Notes: generated from the letters alone by a model not told the origin. Counted from the stretch's first letter, positions 35,892-44,298 are shown. The stretch: 64,000 nucleotides of DNA from Sphingomonas sp. CBMAI 2297 (GCF_029870595.1 NZ_JAPDIR010000018.1:1-64000), one strand, 5' to 3'. Numbers and translations: made by a program.

Positions 35892-36903
35892 CTACATACT
35901 CCACGGATTCATCGTTCTCGGCATAGTCCTCGCCGCCCCAATCCTCGCCCCAGTCCTCGCTCCAATCCTCGTCGAACAGGGCCTCGCCTTCCCATTCGGC
36001 CCATGCGCTCTCGCCCGCGGGGAAATAGGGATCGGCGGGATTGACCTGGACGTTCACCGGCGCCGGCCGATTCATCCAGATCGACGGGGTGAGCGCGAGC
36101 AGCGCCAGCAGCGCGTCGCTCCGCCCTTCCGAATCCTCCGGATCGATGCCGAAGGCCTCCGCCATCGCGCTTGCATATTCGGGCGTGTCCTCGGCGGACC
36201 CTTCCGCCTCGGCGGCCTCGTGCGCGGCGCGCCCGGCAACGTTGCTGAGCGTCGACAGCATCTGGCTCACCGGCACCTGCTGGCCGCTGATCGAGACATT
36301 CTGCCGCCCCGCGCCGCCCATCAGCGAGGACATCAGCGATTGCGCCAGCTCGGGACGGGCCAGAAGCCCGGCGAGCATGTTCGCCGCGCCGCCCGAGGGC
36401 GCGCGCTGCGAACCCTGTATTCCGCTGAGCGCCGCCCGGCCGGCAGGCGTTCTCCCGAGCGCGCCGCTGGCGACCGAGGCCAGCGATCCGAGCGCGCCGT
36501 TGGCGCCGCCGCCACGCACCGTCGACACCAGGCCTCCGACATTGTGGATGGCGCCGCCGATATCGCGCGCGGTCCGGCTCCCCGATTGCGACAACAGGCC
36601 GCTCGCCAGGCCGGCGCCGGCGCCGATCAGCGCGCCCCAGGGCCCAAAAGCGGCGCCGCCCGTGGCGCCGCTCGCCACGCTGGGCAGCGCGCGCGCCAGC
36701 ACCGGAGCAGCCTTTTGCGCGAAATTGCCCACCGCGCCCGCGGCCCGGCGCAGGCCGCCGCCGATGTCGTCGAACAGCCCCTCGACATCCTCGGCCGTGG
36801 CGTTGGGGCCATAGATCGATCGCACCAGGTCATTCAGGCGATCCGGGGGAAGTTGCGCATATTGCGGCGCAAGGCTGGCGCGCAGCAGGGGATAGTCCGT
36901 CAT
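35884..36903 (-). CDS. hypothetical glycine-rich protein with acidic tryptophan tail
   Basis: A 339-residue protein of unknown family. Residues ~45-135 are rich in Gly/Ala with a glycine-zipper-like hydrophobic segment (AFGPWGALIGAGAGLASGLL), as in membrane-inserting proteins. The C-terminus is very acidic with tandem W/D/E repeats (DEDWSEDWGEDWGGEDYAE). There is no signal peptide. It may form a pore, a scaffold or a carrier for the enzymes downstream. The tail resembles the acidic head of the protein encoded at 34828-35406. Confidence 0.72.
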   Translation of the reverse strand: MTDYPLLRASLAPQYAQLPPDRLNDLVRSIYGPNATAEDVEGLFDDIGGGLRRAAGAVGNFAQKAAPVLARALPSVASGATGGAAFGPWGALIGAGAGLASGLLSQSGSRTARDIGGAIHNVGGLVSTVRGGGANGALGSLASVASGALGRTPAGRAALSGIQGSQRAPSGGAANMLAGLLARPELAQSLMSSLMGGAGRQNVSISGQQVPVSQMLSTLSNVAGRAAHEAAEAEGSAEDTPEYASAMAEAFGIDPEDSEGRSDALLALLALTPSIWMNRPAPVNVQVNPADPYFPAGESAWAEWEGEALFDEDWSEDWGEDWGGEDYAENDESVEYVGV

Positions 36904-36948
36904 CGATCATCTCCCAACAAGCGGTCTGAACGAAAAGCCGCGCGGCGA

Positions 36949-37188
36949 TCATTCAAGTGATCCATCGGCACGGGCCGGCGGCGCGCCGTCGCCGATGAGT
37001 GCCGGCAACTTGAGCAGGAGCGACTCGAGCCCCTCGAAAGCGAGCGCACGGCCGCGCGAGAGATCGCGGACGGTACCGCGCAGCCAGACAGCGTCGTCGT
37101 CGCCGCGCTCGTACCAACACCGGATGACGAGCGTCTTGGCACGCGCGTCGCCGCGCAACCGATCCACCTCATTCAAGCTCTCCTCCAA
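36949..37188 (-). CDS. small beta-rich protein, first gene of the effector operon
   Basis: A 79-residue protein with predicted beta-strands (KTLVIRCWYERGDDDAVWLR, then GTVRDLSRGRALAFEGLESL). The pattern is like small single-domain proteins found near large secreted-protein genes in other bacteria, but I cannot name a family. The start has GGAGGAGAG upstream. It is the first gene after the regulator and lies about 50 bases downstream of the 11-bp direct repeats at 37237-37257, so it marks the start of the ~10-kb operon. Confidence 0.65.
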   Translation of the reverse strand: MEESLNEVDRLRGDARAKTLVIRCWYERGDDDAVWLRGTVRDLSRGRALAFEGLESLLLKLPALIGDGAPPARADGSLE

Positions 37189-37236
37189 GGCACTGGAGTC
37201 GCAACCCAGATTGTTGTTGAGGCGGAACCTGACAGC

Positions 37237-37257
37237 GGCCGATCACGGGCCGATCAC
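37237..37257 (-). promoter_or_regulatory. 11-bp-period direct repeat, candidate SARP binding site
   Basis: GGCCGATCAC occurs at 37237-37246 and at 37248-37257 (read as GTGATCGGCC on the transcribed strand), exactly one helical turn apart. SARP regulators classically bind direct repeats with this 11-bp spacing just upstream of a -10 box. The gene directly upstream encodes a SARP-like protein and the operon starts about 50 bases downstream. No strong -10 was identified. Confidence 0.5.
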
Positions 37258-37367
37258 ACGTGCATCACCACTGCCTCACACCGAGCCTTATCGATTGAAA
37301 CAGAACGGAAAAAAATTCCGTACACCGGGGAGGCCGTGCGGAATCCACTAGGGCTATCGGGGAAAAT

Positions 37368-38225
37368 CTATTGCGAAAGGGCCTGATCGAGCAGCGACAG
37401 GCTTTCCGCCAGCTGCTGGCGCGCCATCAGCAGAGTCTGGCGATACGGCACGTCCGCGCGGATCGGCGCGTCCGGCTCGGGCGACGCCGATACGCGCGCG
37501 ATCGCCGCGGCCAGATCGCGAGTCTCCCGCATCGGCCGCACCGAAAGCTCGTCGGCGAGCAGCCGTTCGAAACTGCGGTAATGCTGCACCGCCTGGGCGC
37601 GATTGCCGCACGCGACCATCGCTTCCATCAGCAGGCGCTGGGCATCCTCGCGCAGCGGCTCGACCGCGCAGATCGCGCGGCCCAGCTCGCTCGCCACGCG
37701 CCATTCGCCGTGCCGCTTGCACGCACGCGCAAGCTCGAGCGCCGCATCGAGATAGAGCGCGCGCAAACGCTCCCGCTCGATCGCGACCGCATCGACCGGG
37801 CTGGATTCGAGCAAATCGCCGCGATAATGGCCCAGCGCCTGCCTCAGCGCATCGCGCTCGGCCGCATTGTCCAGCTTCGCCGGATCCGCGAGCGCGGACT
37901 CGACGCCGCGCTCGAACGCGATCGCATCGATCCACACTTCGCCGCCTTCGGTGAGCGCGATCGTCTCCTTGCCGACGCGGAGCAGGTTCAGCCGGCCGAG
38001 GCGCTGCTTCAATCGCCACAAGGCCGTGGCAAGGCAGCGCCGCGCCGCTTCCTCGTCCTGATCGGGCCACAGCGCCGCGGCGAGCTGGCTACGCCCGATC
38101 CGCCGATGCGGCGCCGCCAATACGGCGCCGATCAGCGACCAGGCGACGCTGGGCAGCATGATCGCCGTCCCAGCAGAGTCGAGCGCGATCCTCGCGCCCA
38201 ACAGGTGCAACGCCAATTCGGCCAT
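37368..38225 (-). CDS. SARP-like transcriptional regulator with BTAD domain
   Basis: A 285-residue regulator. Residues ~1-95 resemble an OmpR/SARP winged helix (HRRIGRSQLAAALWPDQDEE, RRCLATALWRLKQRLG). Residues ~100-245 match the bacterial transcriptional activation domain of TPR-like helices (YRGDLLESSPVDAVAIERE, EPLREDAQRLLMEAMVACG, ALQHYRSF-type repeat). Start ATG 38223-38225 has GGGGAG upstream; a longer reading adds 48 unrelated residues. SARP/BTAD activators usually sit next to the operon they control, here the effector genes reaching down to 27241. There is no sensor or ATPase domain. Confidence 0.85.
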   Translation of the reverse strand: MAELALHLLGARIALDSAGTAIMLPSVAWSLIGAVLAAPHRRIGRSQLAAALWPDQDEEAARRCLATALWRLKQRLGRLNLLRVGKETIALTEGGEVWIDAIAFERGVESALADPAKLDNAAERDALRQALGHYRGDLLESSPVDAVAIERERLRALYLDAALELARACKRHGEWRVASELGRAICAVEPLREDAQRLLMEAMVACGNRAQAVQHYRSFERLLADELSVRPMRETRDLAAAIARVSASPEPDAPIRADVPYRQTLLMARQQLAESLSLLDQALSQ

Positions 38226-38825
38226 GCCACTCCCCAGGCTGCATGCGTTATAATCGGCGACACCGGTTCTGAAAGTTGAACAAGCTCTGCAATGCGGTTC
38301 TGCAACGGGACCTGCCGGACTAATCCCGGCCGCCCCCGGCTTGACCAAGCGCATTGCCGCTCGAACCAAGCGCCCGCCTGCACAAGGCAGCGCGGATCAA
38401 GGCAGACACACTATTGCAACATGCGGACAAAATCCAGCATGTTATTTAGACTGAAGGCGTTGTTAAGAATATCGAGCGGCGTCTGGGCCGTTACTTTGCC
38501 GCCCTTTGGAGGCTCTCGATGGGGGCATTACAGGCCTGGGCTCTAGGCGAAGGATTTGCAGCAACCTGTCGGTGCAGATGGCTGCTTCGGGTACAAAGTC
38601 GCGGTGATGCGTGGCCAATTTTTTGTCTGATAAGGCTATTGGGGTGCGGCGCGCGCTTGGTTCGCAATCCGATCTGAAACCACTTCGACAACCGCCTACG
38701 AAGCGGCAAGTCACTTCGGCGCACACAACCTGAAATATTACAACCTCATGGCCCAACGCTCAAAAAATATCCAACAAACTCAAGTCACAATCAATTCAGG
38801 TCAGCATTTTAGCATAATGCCAATA
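38226..38825. other. intergenic region at the edge of an AT-rich insertion
   Basis: About 600 bp without a supportable gene. The right part (from ~38740) drops sharply in GC content and continues into the AT-rich gene at 38826-39098. Short overlapping ORFs at 38463-38756 and 38491-38724 show no domain or codon pattern I trust; they could be remains of a mobile element. Confidence 0.4.
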
Positions 38826-39098
38826 TCACCTAATCCTAGTATTTATTATTTCATTAGCCCATTCCAGATCGCTATCACGAAACTCGTTATCCTTAATTTT
38901 TTGAATAATCCGCTCATGAACACCCGCGTAAATAGAGGGCAATTCTGATAATATATATAGAATTGAAGATCTTAATTCATCATCATCAATATGATCTGCT
39001 AGCCCAGCTTCCTCATGAGACGTCACACAGTAATTTATAATACTCCATATATCACCTTGGCCATTCCTTATCATATTTATGGCCATATCTTTATTCAT
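38826..39098 (-). CDS. AT-rich orphan gene, possible immunity-type protein
   Basis: A 90-residue acidic, helical protein (DIWSIINYCVTSHEEAGLAD, RSSILYILSELPSIYAGVHE). Its base composition, roughly one third G+C, is completely unlike every other gene in the window, indicating recent horizontal arrival. Start ATG 39096-39098 has GAGG eight bases upstream; GTG 39105-39107 is an alternative. Small acidic AT-rich proteins like this are often immunity proteins of toxin systems, and an effector operon lies next to it, but no family match is visible. Confidence 0.65.
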   Translation of the reverse strand: MNKDMAINMIRNGQGDIWSIINYCVTSHEEAGLADHIDDDELRSSILYILSELPSIYAGVHERIIQKIKDNEFRDSDLEWANEIINTRIR

Positions 39099-39116
39099 GA
39101 ATTCCACCTCACTGAT

Positions 39117-39582
39117 TCAAACTCTCGCGACGCTGCTTGAGTTTCTCCCGTAGATTAACTCCCCGAGCGACGCGCTCTTTATGTCCACGGCACCTCTGGT
39201 TTTCACGCTTCTCTTTGTTGTCCCCGTCGGGGCCGAATGCAGGTCCGGCGGGATCGGCATCGGCGCGAAGGCGCTGACGTTCGACCGGCCGGTATTGCCC
39301 GCCGGCGTCCGCCCCGTGAAATGCCCGAGCGGTGCGAGCGCCATCCGGAACAGCTGGCCGGCGACTTCGCCGGGCTGGCGCAGCCGCCAAGCATGGCCAA
39401 GCATGGCCAAGCATGATCGCATGCACCCGCAGATGCGGCACCAGTCGCGGCTGCGCCAGAATGTGCGCGCGTTCGAGCGCACGCCAGGCCCGCGCCGCAT
39501 CGCCACCGGCACGCGCGGCGCGAAACACAGCCAGCTCCGCCTCGACCAACGCCGGAATCCATGGTTCACGCATCGTCGGCAT
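39117..39582 (-). pseudogene. DUF3703 family gene, frameshifted by a 10-bp tandem duplication
   Basis: The first reading frame encodes the N-terminal half of a DUF3703 protein (AWRALERAHILAQPRLVPHL, VHAIMLGHAW). The second half continues in another frame (RLRQPGEVAGQLFRMALAPL, then TGRTPAGNTGRSNVSAFAPM and PIPPDL). The junction lies in 2.9 copies of CCAAGCATGG at 39387-39415. Removing one copy joins the halves exactly as HAIMLGHAWRLRQPGE. DUF3703 genes often accompany heavy-metal resistance genes; none is present here. The reading beyond PPDL is not family-like and may be fused sequence. Confidence 0.85.
39387..39415. repeat. 10-bp tandem repeat, 2.9 copies, inside the DUF3703 gene
   Basis: CCAAGCATGG occurs at 39387-39396 and 39397-39406, and nine bases of it at 39407-39415. 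Each extra copy shifts the DUF3703 reading frame by one base. Such repeats expand and contract by slipped-strand replication, so the gene could be switched on and off, or this may be a fixed mutation. Confidence 0.85.
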
Positions 39583-39642
39583 AGCGAATCTCCCTTTCGC
39601 CCAACCCGCCCCCCGCGGGGAGGATCACTCCGACACTATCCG

Positions 39643-40554
39643 TCACACGCCTTCGGACAATCTGACGACATCGATCTGCTCCGCCATCCACGCGCTGAAA
39701 TCGACCATCGCGCCGTTGCTCCGCCAATCCGTGCGCCGCACCAGATAATAAGCGTCGTCGGTAAGCAGCGGCCGGTCGAAGGGAATCACCAGATTCCCGC
39801 TCGCGAGCTCTGGCGAAATCAGGAACTCGGGAATCAGCGCGACGCCGACGCCGGCCGCCGCCGCCTGGGCGAGCATCAGGAAATGCTCGAACCGCTGCCC
39901 CTGCAACCTGGGCAGATCGGGAATCCCACAATCGGCGAACCAGCGATTCCAGGCATCGAGCCGGGACGCCTGGAACAGCAGCGGCTTGTCGATCAGGTCC
40001 GCTGGCGATTCGATCGGATGCGACGCCAACCAATCGGCGCTGCACACCACGACCGCCCGCTCGCCGAACAGGCGCAGATGCGAGGCATCCGGCCAGTCTG
40101 GCTGGCCGAAATGGATCGCCCCGTCGAACCCCTCCTCTTCCAGGTCGAACGGAAAGGAGCGCGCCGCGAAATTGACGGTCATCTCCGGATGGCGCGCGGA
40201 GAGACCCGGCAGCCGCGGCGCGAGCCAGCGCATTCCGAAGCTCGGCAGCGTGGCGATGAGCAGGGTTCGCCCGGTGCCGCTCATCAGCCGATCGGTGGCC
40301 AGCCGGATCCGGTCCAGCGCCGGCCTGACTTCATCGGCATAGGCACGGCCGGCCGCGTTGAGCGTGACCCGGCGGCCATGCCGGTCGAACAGGCTGGTCT
40401 GCAGCCAGTCCTCGAGCAACGCCACCTGCCGGCTGACGGCGCTCTGGGTGAGGCCGATATGGGCCGCCGCCCGCGAGAAGCTGCCATGGCGCGCCGCGGC
40501 GACGAAGCTGTTCAGCGCCGCCATCGGCGGCAGCAGGCGCCTGCCCTCACTCAT
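39643..40554 (-). CDS. LysR-family transcriptional regulator (GcvA-like)
   Basis: A 303-residue LysR regulator. The N-terminal helix-turn-helix is AALNSFVAAARHGSFSRAAA with LTQSAVSRQVALLEDWL. The rest is the effector-binding domain with GcvA-like features (HFGQPDWPD, VALIPEFL). It is divergent from the 2-oxoadipate dioxygenase gene, with the palindrome TCATCT-GT-AGATGA directly upstream of its start. This is the usual arrangement for a LysR protein controlling the neighbouring catabolic operon and itself. The likely inducer is a lysine or 2-aminoadipate pathway intermediate. Confidence 0.92.
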   Translation of the reverse strand: MSEGRRLLPPMAALNSFVAAARHGSFSRAAAHIGLTQSAVSRQVALLEDWLQTSLFDRHGRRVTLNAAGRAYADEVRPALDRIRLATDRLMSGTGRTLLIATLPSFGMRWLAPRLPGLSARHPEMTVNFAARSFPFDLEEEGFDGAIHFGQPDWPDASHLRLFGERAVVVCSADWLASHPIESPADLIDKPLLFQASRLDAWNRWFADCGIPDLPRLQGQRFEHFLMLAQAAAAGVGVALIPEFLISPELASGNLVIPFDRPLLTDDAYYLVRRTDWRSNGAMVDFSAWMAEQIDVVRLSEGV

Positions 40555-40563
40555 TCCATATAC

Positions 40564-40577
40564 TCATCTGTAGATGA
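40564..40577. promoter_or_regulatory. perfect palindrome, candidate LysR operator
   Basis: TCATCT-GT-AGATGA forms a perfect inverted repeat ten bases upstream of the LysR start codon, in the 95-bp gap to the divergent catabolic operon. It is part of a longer imperfect symmetry (ATACTCATCTGTAGATGATA), consistent with a LysR dimer site. Confidence 0.55.
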
Positions 40578-40649
40578 TACTTATCCGTTTTGATCTGCTC
40601 CATCCTTACCTCACATGGCCGCATGCGGTTGGCAATCAGGTCGAGGTAA

Positions 40650-41672
40650 ATGATGAATGAGCATCAAAGCGCGATGAATGCGCTGGTCGGATCCATATTG
40701 CCCGCCGATCGGGCACGGGCAGCGCGGGAGATCATCGAGCCCATGGCGGATTCGGCGGAGACCGCGCACGCGGCCGACGCGCTCGCCTTCACGGTCGCGC
40801 TCAACACCATTCTCTTCGCCGATCTGCTCGATCGCACCGCGACGGGCGCCGCCTATGTCGATGATGTCCGCCGTTCCGGCCGGCGCGTTCGCTTCGACCA
40901 TGGCGCCCTGCGGACGATCCGCCTGCCCCATGGCGGCACCGGCGCCCTGCCCGCCGGCGAACAGGCATTCCGCCGGATCCTCGAGCCGCTCGGCTATGTG
41001 GAAGCGGCGATCTATCCGCTGCCCCGGCTGCGGATGACGGGCCGCGCCTATCGCCACCGCACCCATCCGGAGACCATTCCGCAATTCTTCGTCAGTGAGC
41101 TGCACGTCGACCAGTTCGACGCGGAGTTCGCCGATGCCGCCGCCCGCGTCTTCGGCACTTCCCGCGATCCGATCGACCCGGATACGGCGGCGGCGCTCGC
41201 CCGGCTGGGCCGCGGCGAGATGCTCGAGCCGGAGGCCGCCGCGCAAGCGCTGCGCGTGACGGTCGGCGCGTTCGGGCGCCAGCACGACCGCCCGATGCTC
41301 GCGGACTATGAGATCCTCAAGCGCGCCTCGGCAGAGGCGGCCTGGATCGCCACCGAGGGCAACGCCTTCAACCACGCGACCGACCGAGTTCCCGACGTCG
41401 CCGCCCTGGCGGAAGCGCAGCGCGCGCTCGGCCGGCCGATCAAGGACAGCGTGGAGGTTTCCGGCACCGGCCGCGTCCGCCAGACCGCCTTCCGCGCCGA
41501 CCCGGTCGATCGCGCGTTCGGCATCCCGGCAGGCCCGGACCGCACCCTGTCGGTGCCGGGCTCCTTCTACGAATTCATCACGCGCGACATCGACCCGGCG
41601 ACCGGCACGCTCGACCTGTCCTTCGACAGCGGCAACGCCACCGGCATCTTCGGCATGACCAAGGCCGCATGA
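40650..41672 (+). CDS. hglS: 2-oxoadipate dioxygenase/decarboxylase (HglS/YdcJ, DUF1338)
   Basis: A 340-residue DUF1338 enzyme. Characterised members (HglS) convert 2-oxoadipate to D-2-hydroxyglutarate with loss of CO2, a step of lysine catabolism. The metal site shows in VSELHVDQFDAEFAD and the family block TEGNAFNHATDRV is present; FYEFITRDIDP is C-terminal. Two adjacent ATGs exist (40650, 40653); the second is better spaced from GAGG. Its stop overlaps the dehydrogenase start (ATGA), and the next enzyme uses its product, which strongly supports the assignment. Confidence 0.87.
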   Translation: MMNEHQSAMNALVGSILPADRARAAREIIEPMADSAETAHAADALAFTVALNTILFADLLDRTATGAAYVDDVRRSGRRVRFDHGALRTIRLPHGGTGALPAGEQAFRRILEPLGYVEAAIYPLPRLRMTGRAYRHRTHPETIPQFFVSELHVDQFDAEFADAAARVFGTSRDPIDPDTAAALARLGRGEMLEPEAAAQALRVTVGAFGRQHDRPMLADYEILKRASAEAAWIATEGNAFNHATDRVPDVAALAEAQRALGRPIKDSVEVSGTGRVRQTAFRADPVDRAFGIPAGPDRTLSVPGSFYEFITRDIDPATGTLDLSFDSGNATGIFGMTKAA

Positions 41673-43105
41673 CCGGCGCCCACGCCTCTCCGCTGGGCAC
41701 GCTCGCCGGGATCGTCGGCGCGGCGCAGGTGCTGACGGAGCCTTCCGACCTGGCCGCCTATCAAAGCGACGGCCGCGGCGCCGGCGGCGGCGCGCCGATC
41801 GCGGTCGTCCGCCCGAACGATGCGGACCAGGTATCGGCACTGGTACGGCTGGCGGCCGAAGCGGGCATCCGCCTCGTCGTCGCCGGCGGCCGGACCGGCC
41901 TGGCCGGCGCGAGCCTGGCCGCCGATGGAATCCCCTGCGTGCTGGTCAGCCTCGAGCGGCTCGCCGGCCTGATCGAGATCGATCCCGCCAACCGCACCGC
42001 CACCGTCGACGCCGGGGTCCGGCTGTCGGCGCTCAATGCGGCGGCGGCCGAGCACGGGCTGTTCTTTCCGATCGACCTCGGCGCCGATCCGGCAATTGGC
42101 GGCATGATCGCCAGCAATACCGGAGGTGCCCGCCTGCTGCGCTATGGCGACGTCCGTGCGAACCTGTTGTCGGTGGAAGTCGTCCGCTCCGATGCGGAAG
42201 GATCGCGCATCCCGCTCGGCGCGCCGCTCCGGAAGAACAATACCGGGCTCGACCTCAAGCAGCTGCTGGTCGGCGGCTGCGGCTCGACCGGGATCGTCAC
42301 CCGTGCCACCGTCGCCCTGCACCCCCTGCCCGCCGCCCGGTTGACCGCTTTGCTCGCGCTCGACGATCCCCGTGCCGCGCTTCCGCTCCTGCTGGCGCTG
42401 GAACGGGATTTCGGCAGCTGGCTGTCCGCTTTCGAGGGCATGAGCGAGGCGGCGATCCGGGCCGCGACCGATCATGTCCCCGGCCTCCAGCTGCCGTTCG
42501 GGAGCCCCCCGCCCTATGCGGTGCTGATCGAGCTCTCCGCCGGGGCGGCGTTCGACGAGAATCTGCTGGAAGAGCGGCTGGCCGCCGCGCTGGAGCCCTT
42601 CATGAGCGGCGCCGCTGCGAGCATTCGCGACGCCGCGATCGACCGGCGCGACCGGCTCTGGGCACTGCGGCACGCAATTCCCGAAGGGCTGCGCGCCAAC
42701 GGCACGGTGGTGGCCTGCGACATCGCGCTGCGCCGCGGCGACGTGATGGCCTTTCGCGAACGGATGGCCGGCCTGCTCGCACGGCATGCGCCCGGCCTGG
42801 TGCCGCATGATTTCGGCCATATCGGGGACGGCGGGCTCCACTATAATCTCGTCTGGCCGCGCGCGAACGGCACGCCGGACCCCGCGCTGCTCGAAAGCGC
42901 CCGCATGCTGATCTTCGACACCGTCGTCGAGGAGTTCGGCGGAAGCTTCAGTGCCGAGCACGGCATCGGCCCGCGCAACATCGCAAGCTACCGGCGCTTC
43001 GTGCCGGGCGCGGTGCGCCGCCTCGCCGGCGAGATCCAGGACATCATGGCCCCCGTTTCGAGCGGACGGGTCGATTTCGGAACGACAGGAGAAGGCACGG
43101 AATGA
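41669..43105 (+). CDS. FAD-linked D-2-hydroxyglutarate dehydrogenase
   Basis: A 478-residue FAD-binding oxidoreductase of the GlcD/D2HGDH type. LVVAGGRTGLAGASL and NTGGARLLRYGDVRANLLSV are FAD-binding segments (PCMH fold). HDFGHIGDGGLHYNLVWP holds the metal/substrate histidines and FSAEHGIGPRNI is the C-terminal signature. It should oxidise the D-2-hydroxyglutarate produced by the upstream enzyme to 2-oxoglutarate. It overlaps both neighbours by four bases. Confidence 0.88.
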   Translation: MTGAHASPLGTLAGIVGAAQVLTEPSDLAAYQSDGRGAGGGAPIAVVRPNDADQVSALVRLAAEAGIRLVVAGGRTGLAGASLAADGIPCVLVSLERLAGLIEIDPANRTATVDAGVRLSALNAAAAEHGLFFPIDLGADPAIGGMIASNTGGARLLRYGDVRANLLSVEVVRSDAEGSRIPLGAPLRKNNTGLDLKQLLVGGCGSTGIVTRATVALHPLPAARLTALLALDDPRAALPLLLALERDFGSWLSAFEGMSEAAIRAATDHVPGLQLPFGSPPPYAVLIELSAGAAFDENLLEERLAAALEPFMSGAAASIRDAAIDRRDRLWALRHAIPEGLRANGTVVACDIALRRGDVMAFRERMAGLLARHAPGLVPHDFGHIGDGGLHYNLVWPRANGTPDPALLESARMLIFDTVVEEFGGSFSAEHGIGPRNIASYRRFVPGAVRRLAGEIQDIMAPVSSGRVDFGTTGEGTE

Positions 43106-44298
43106 GCGATGCATTGATGGGCGTCTACAACCGCGCCCCGCTCGAGGTGGAGCGCGGCAACGGCATGTGGCTCCACACCCGCGACGGACGCACCTTCCTC
43201 GATTGCGTGGCGGGCATCGCCACCAACTGCCTGGGCCATGCCCATCCGCGCCTGGTGGCGGCGCTGGAGGCGCAGGCGCGCAAGCTTTGGCACGTCTCGA
43301 ACATCTTCCGCATTCCCGGGCAGGAGGAACTGGCGGACCGCCTGGTCGGGGCGACCTTCGCGGACGCGGTGTTCTTCGGCAATTCGGGATCGGAGGCCGT
43401 CGAATGCGCGCTCAAGGCCGCGCGGCGATACCATGCGGTCAACGGCGCGCCGGAGCGGATAGACATCGTGGGGTTCGCGGGCTCCTTTCACGGCCGCACC
43501 TATGCCTCGGTCAATGCCTCGGGCAATCCCGCCTATCTCGAAGGCTTCGGCCCGCGCCTGCCCGGCTATGTCCAGCTCACCATCGACGACCGCGCCGCGA
43601 TCGACGAAGCGGTGCGGCGGCCGACGACGGCGGCGGTGATCGTCGAGCCGGTCCAGGGCGAAGGCGGTGCCCGGGCGCTCGACGGGGAATGGCTGCTGTG
43701 GCTGCGCGGGCTGTGCGACGCGCACGGCGTGCTGCTGATCCATGACGAAGTGCAGAGCGGCATGGGCCGCACCGGCCGGCTGTTCGCCCATCAATGGTTC
43801 GACGGCGCCGCGCCGGACATCATGGCGGTCGCCAAGGCGCTGGGCGGCGGCTTCCCGATCGGCGCCTGCCTCGCCACGGCGGCGGTGGCCCGGGCGATGA
43901 CGGTCGGGGTCCATGGCTCGACCTTCGGCGGCAATCCGCTGGCGATGGCGGTGGGCATCGCCGCCTTTGACGAGATCGCCCGGGAGGAAACCCTGGCCAA
44001 TGTCCGCATGGTCTCGGACCGGCTGGCGACCGGCCTGCGCAACCTCGCCGCCCGTTTCCCGGACGTCGCCGTCGACGTGCGCGGCAAGGGCCTGCTGATC
44101 GGCATCCGCATGGTGCCGAACAACCGCGAGGTAATGGCGCTGGCCCGCGACCACGGGCTGCTGGTCGCCGGCGGCGGCGAGAATTGCATCCGCCTGCTGC
44201 CGCCGCTCACCATCACCGCCGACGAAGCCGATGAGGTGCTGCGCCGGATCGAAGCGACATTCGCGGCCGCGCGCATCCGCTTCGCCACCGCGGCCTGA
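43102..44298 (+). CDS. class III aminotransferase (acetylornithine/aminoadipate type)
   Basis: A 398-residue PLP aminotransferase of class III. FFGNSGSEAVECALKAAR, IHDEVQSGMGRTGRLFAHQ and DIMAVAKALGGGFPIGACLA (PLP lysine) are diagnostic, and VHGSTFGGNPLAMAV follows. Homologues act on acetylornithine, succinylornithine, lysine or 2-aminoadipate. In this operon it probably makes 2-oxoadipate from 2-aminoadipate or deaminates lysine at the epsilon position. The AstD-like gene downstream also allows a role in arginine/ornithine breakdown. Confidence 0.88.
   Translation: MSDALMGVYNRAPLEVERGNGMWLHTRDGRTFLDCVAGIATNCLGHAHPRLVAALEAQARKLWHVSNIFRIPGQEELADRLVGATFADAVFFGNSGSEAVECALKAARRYHAVNGAPERIDIVGFAGSFHGRTYASVNASGNPAYLEGFGPRLPGYVQLTIDDRAAIDEAVRRPTTAAVIVEPVQGEGGARALDGEWLLWLRGLCDAHGVLLIHDEVQSGMGRTGRLFAHQWFDGAAPDIMAVAKALGGGFPIGACLATAAVARAMTVGVHGSTFGGNPLAMAVGIAAFDEIAREETLANVRMVSDRLATGLRNLAARFPDVAVDVRGKGLLIGIRMVPNNREVMALARDHGLLVAGGGENCIRLLPPLTITADEADEVLRRIEATFAAARIRFATAA

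Noticed and set aside
38463..38756. Short ORFs left of the AT-rich island as possible transposase remains
   Set aside because: No transposase motif, terminal repeats or target duplication could be identified, so I record the region only as unassigned.
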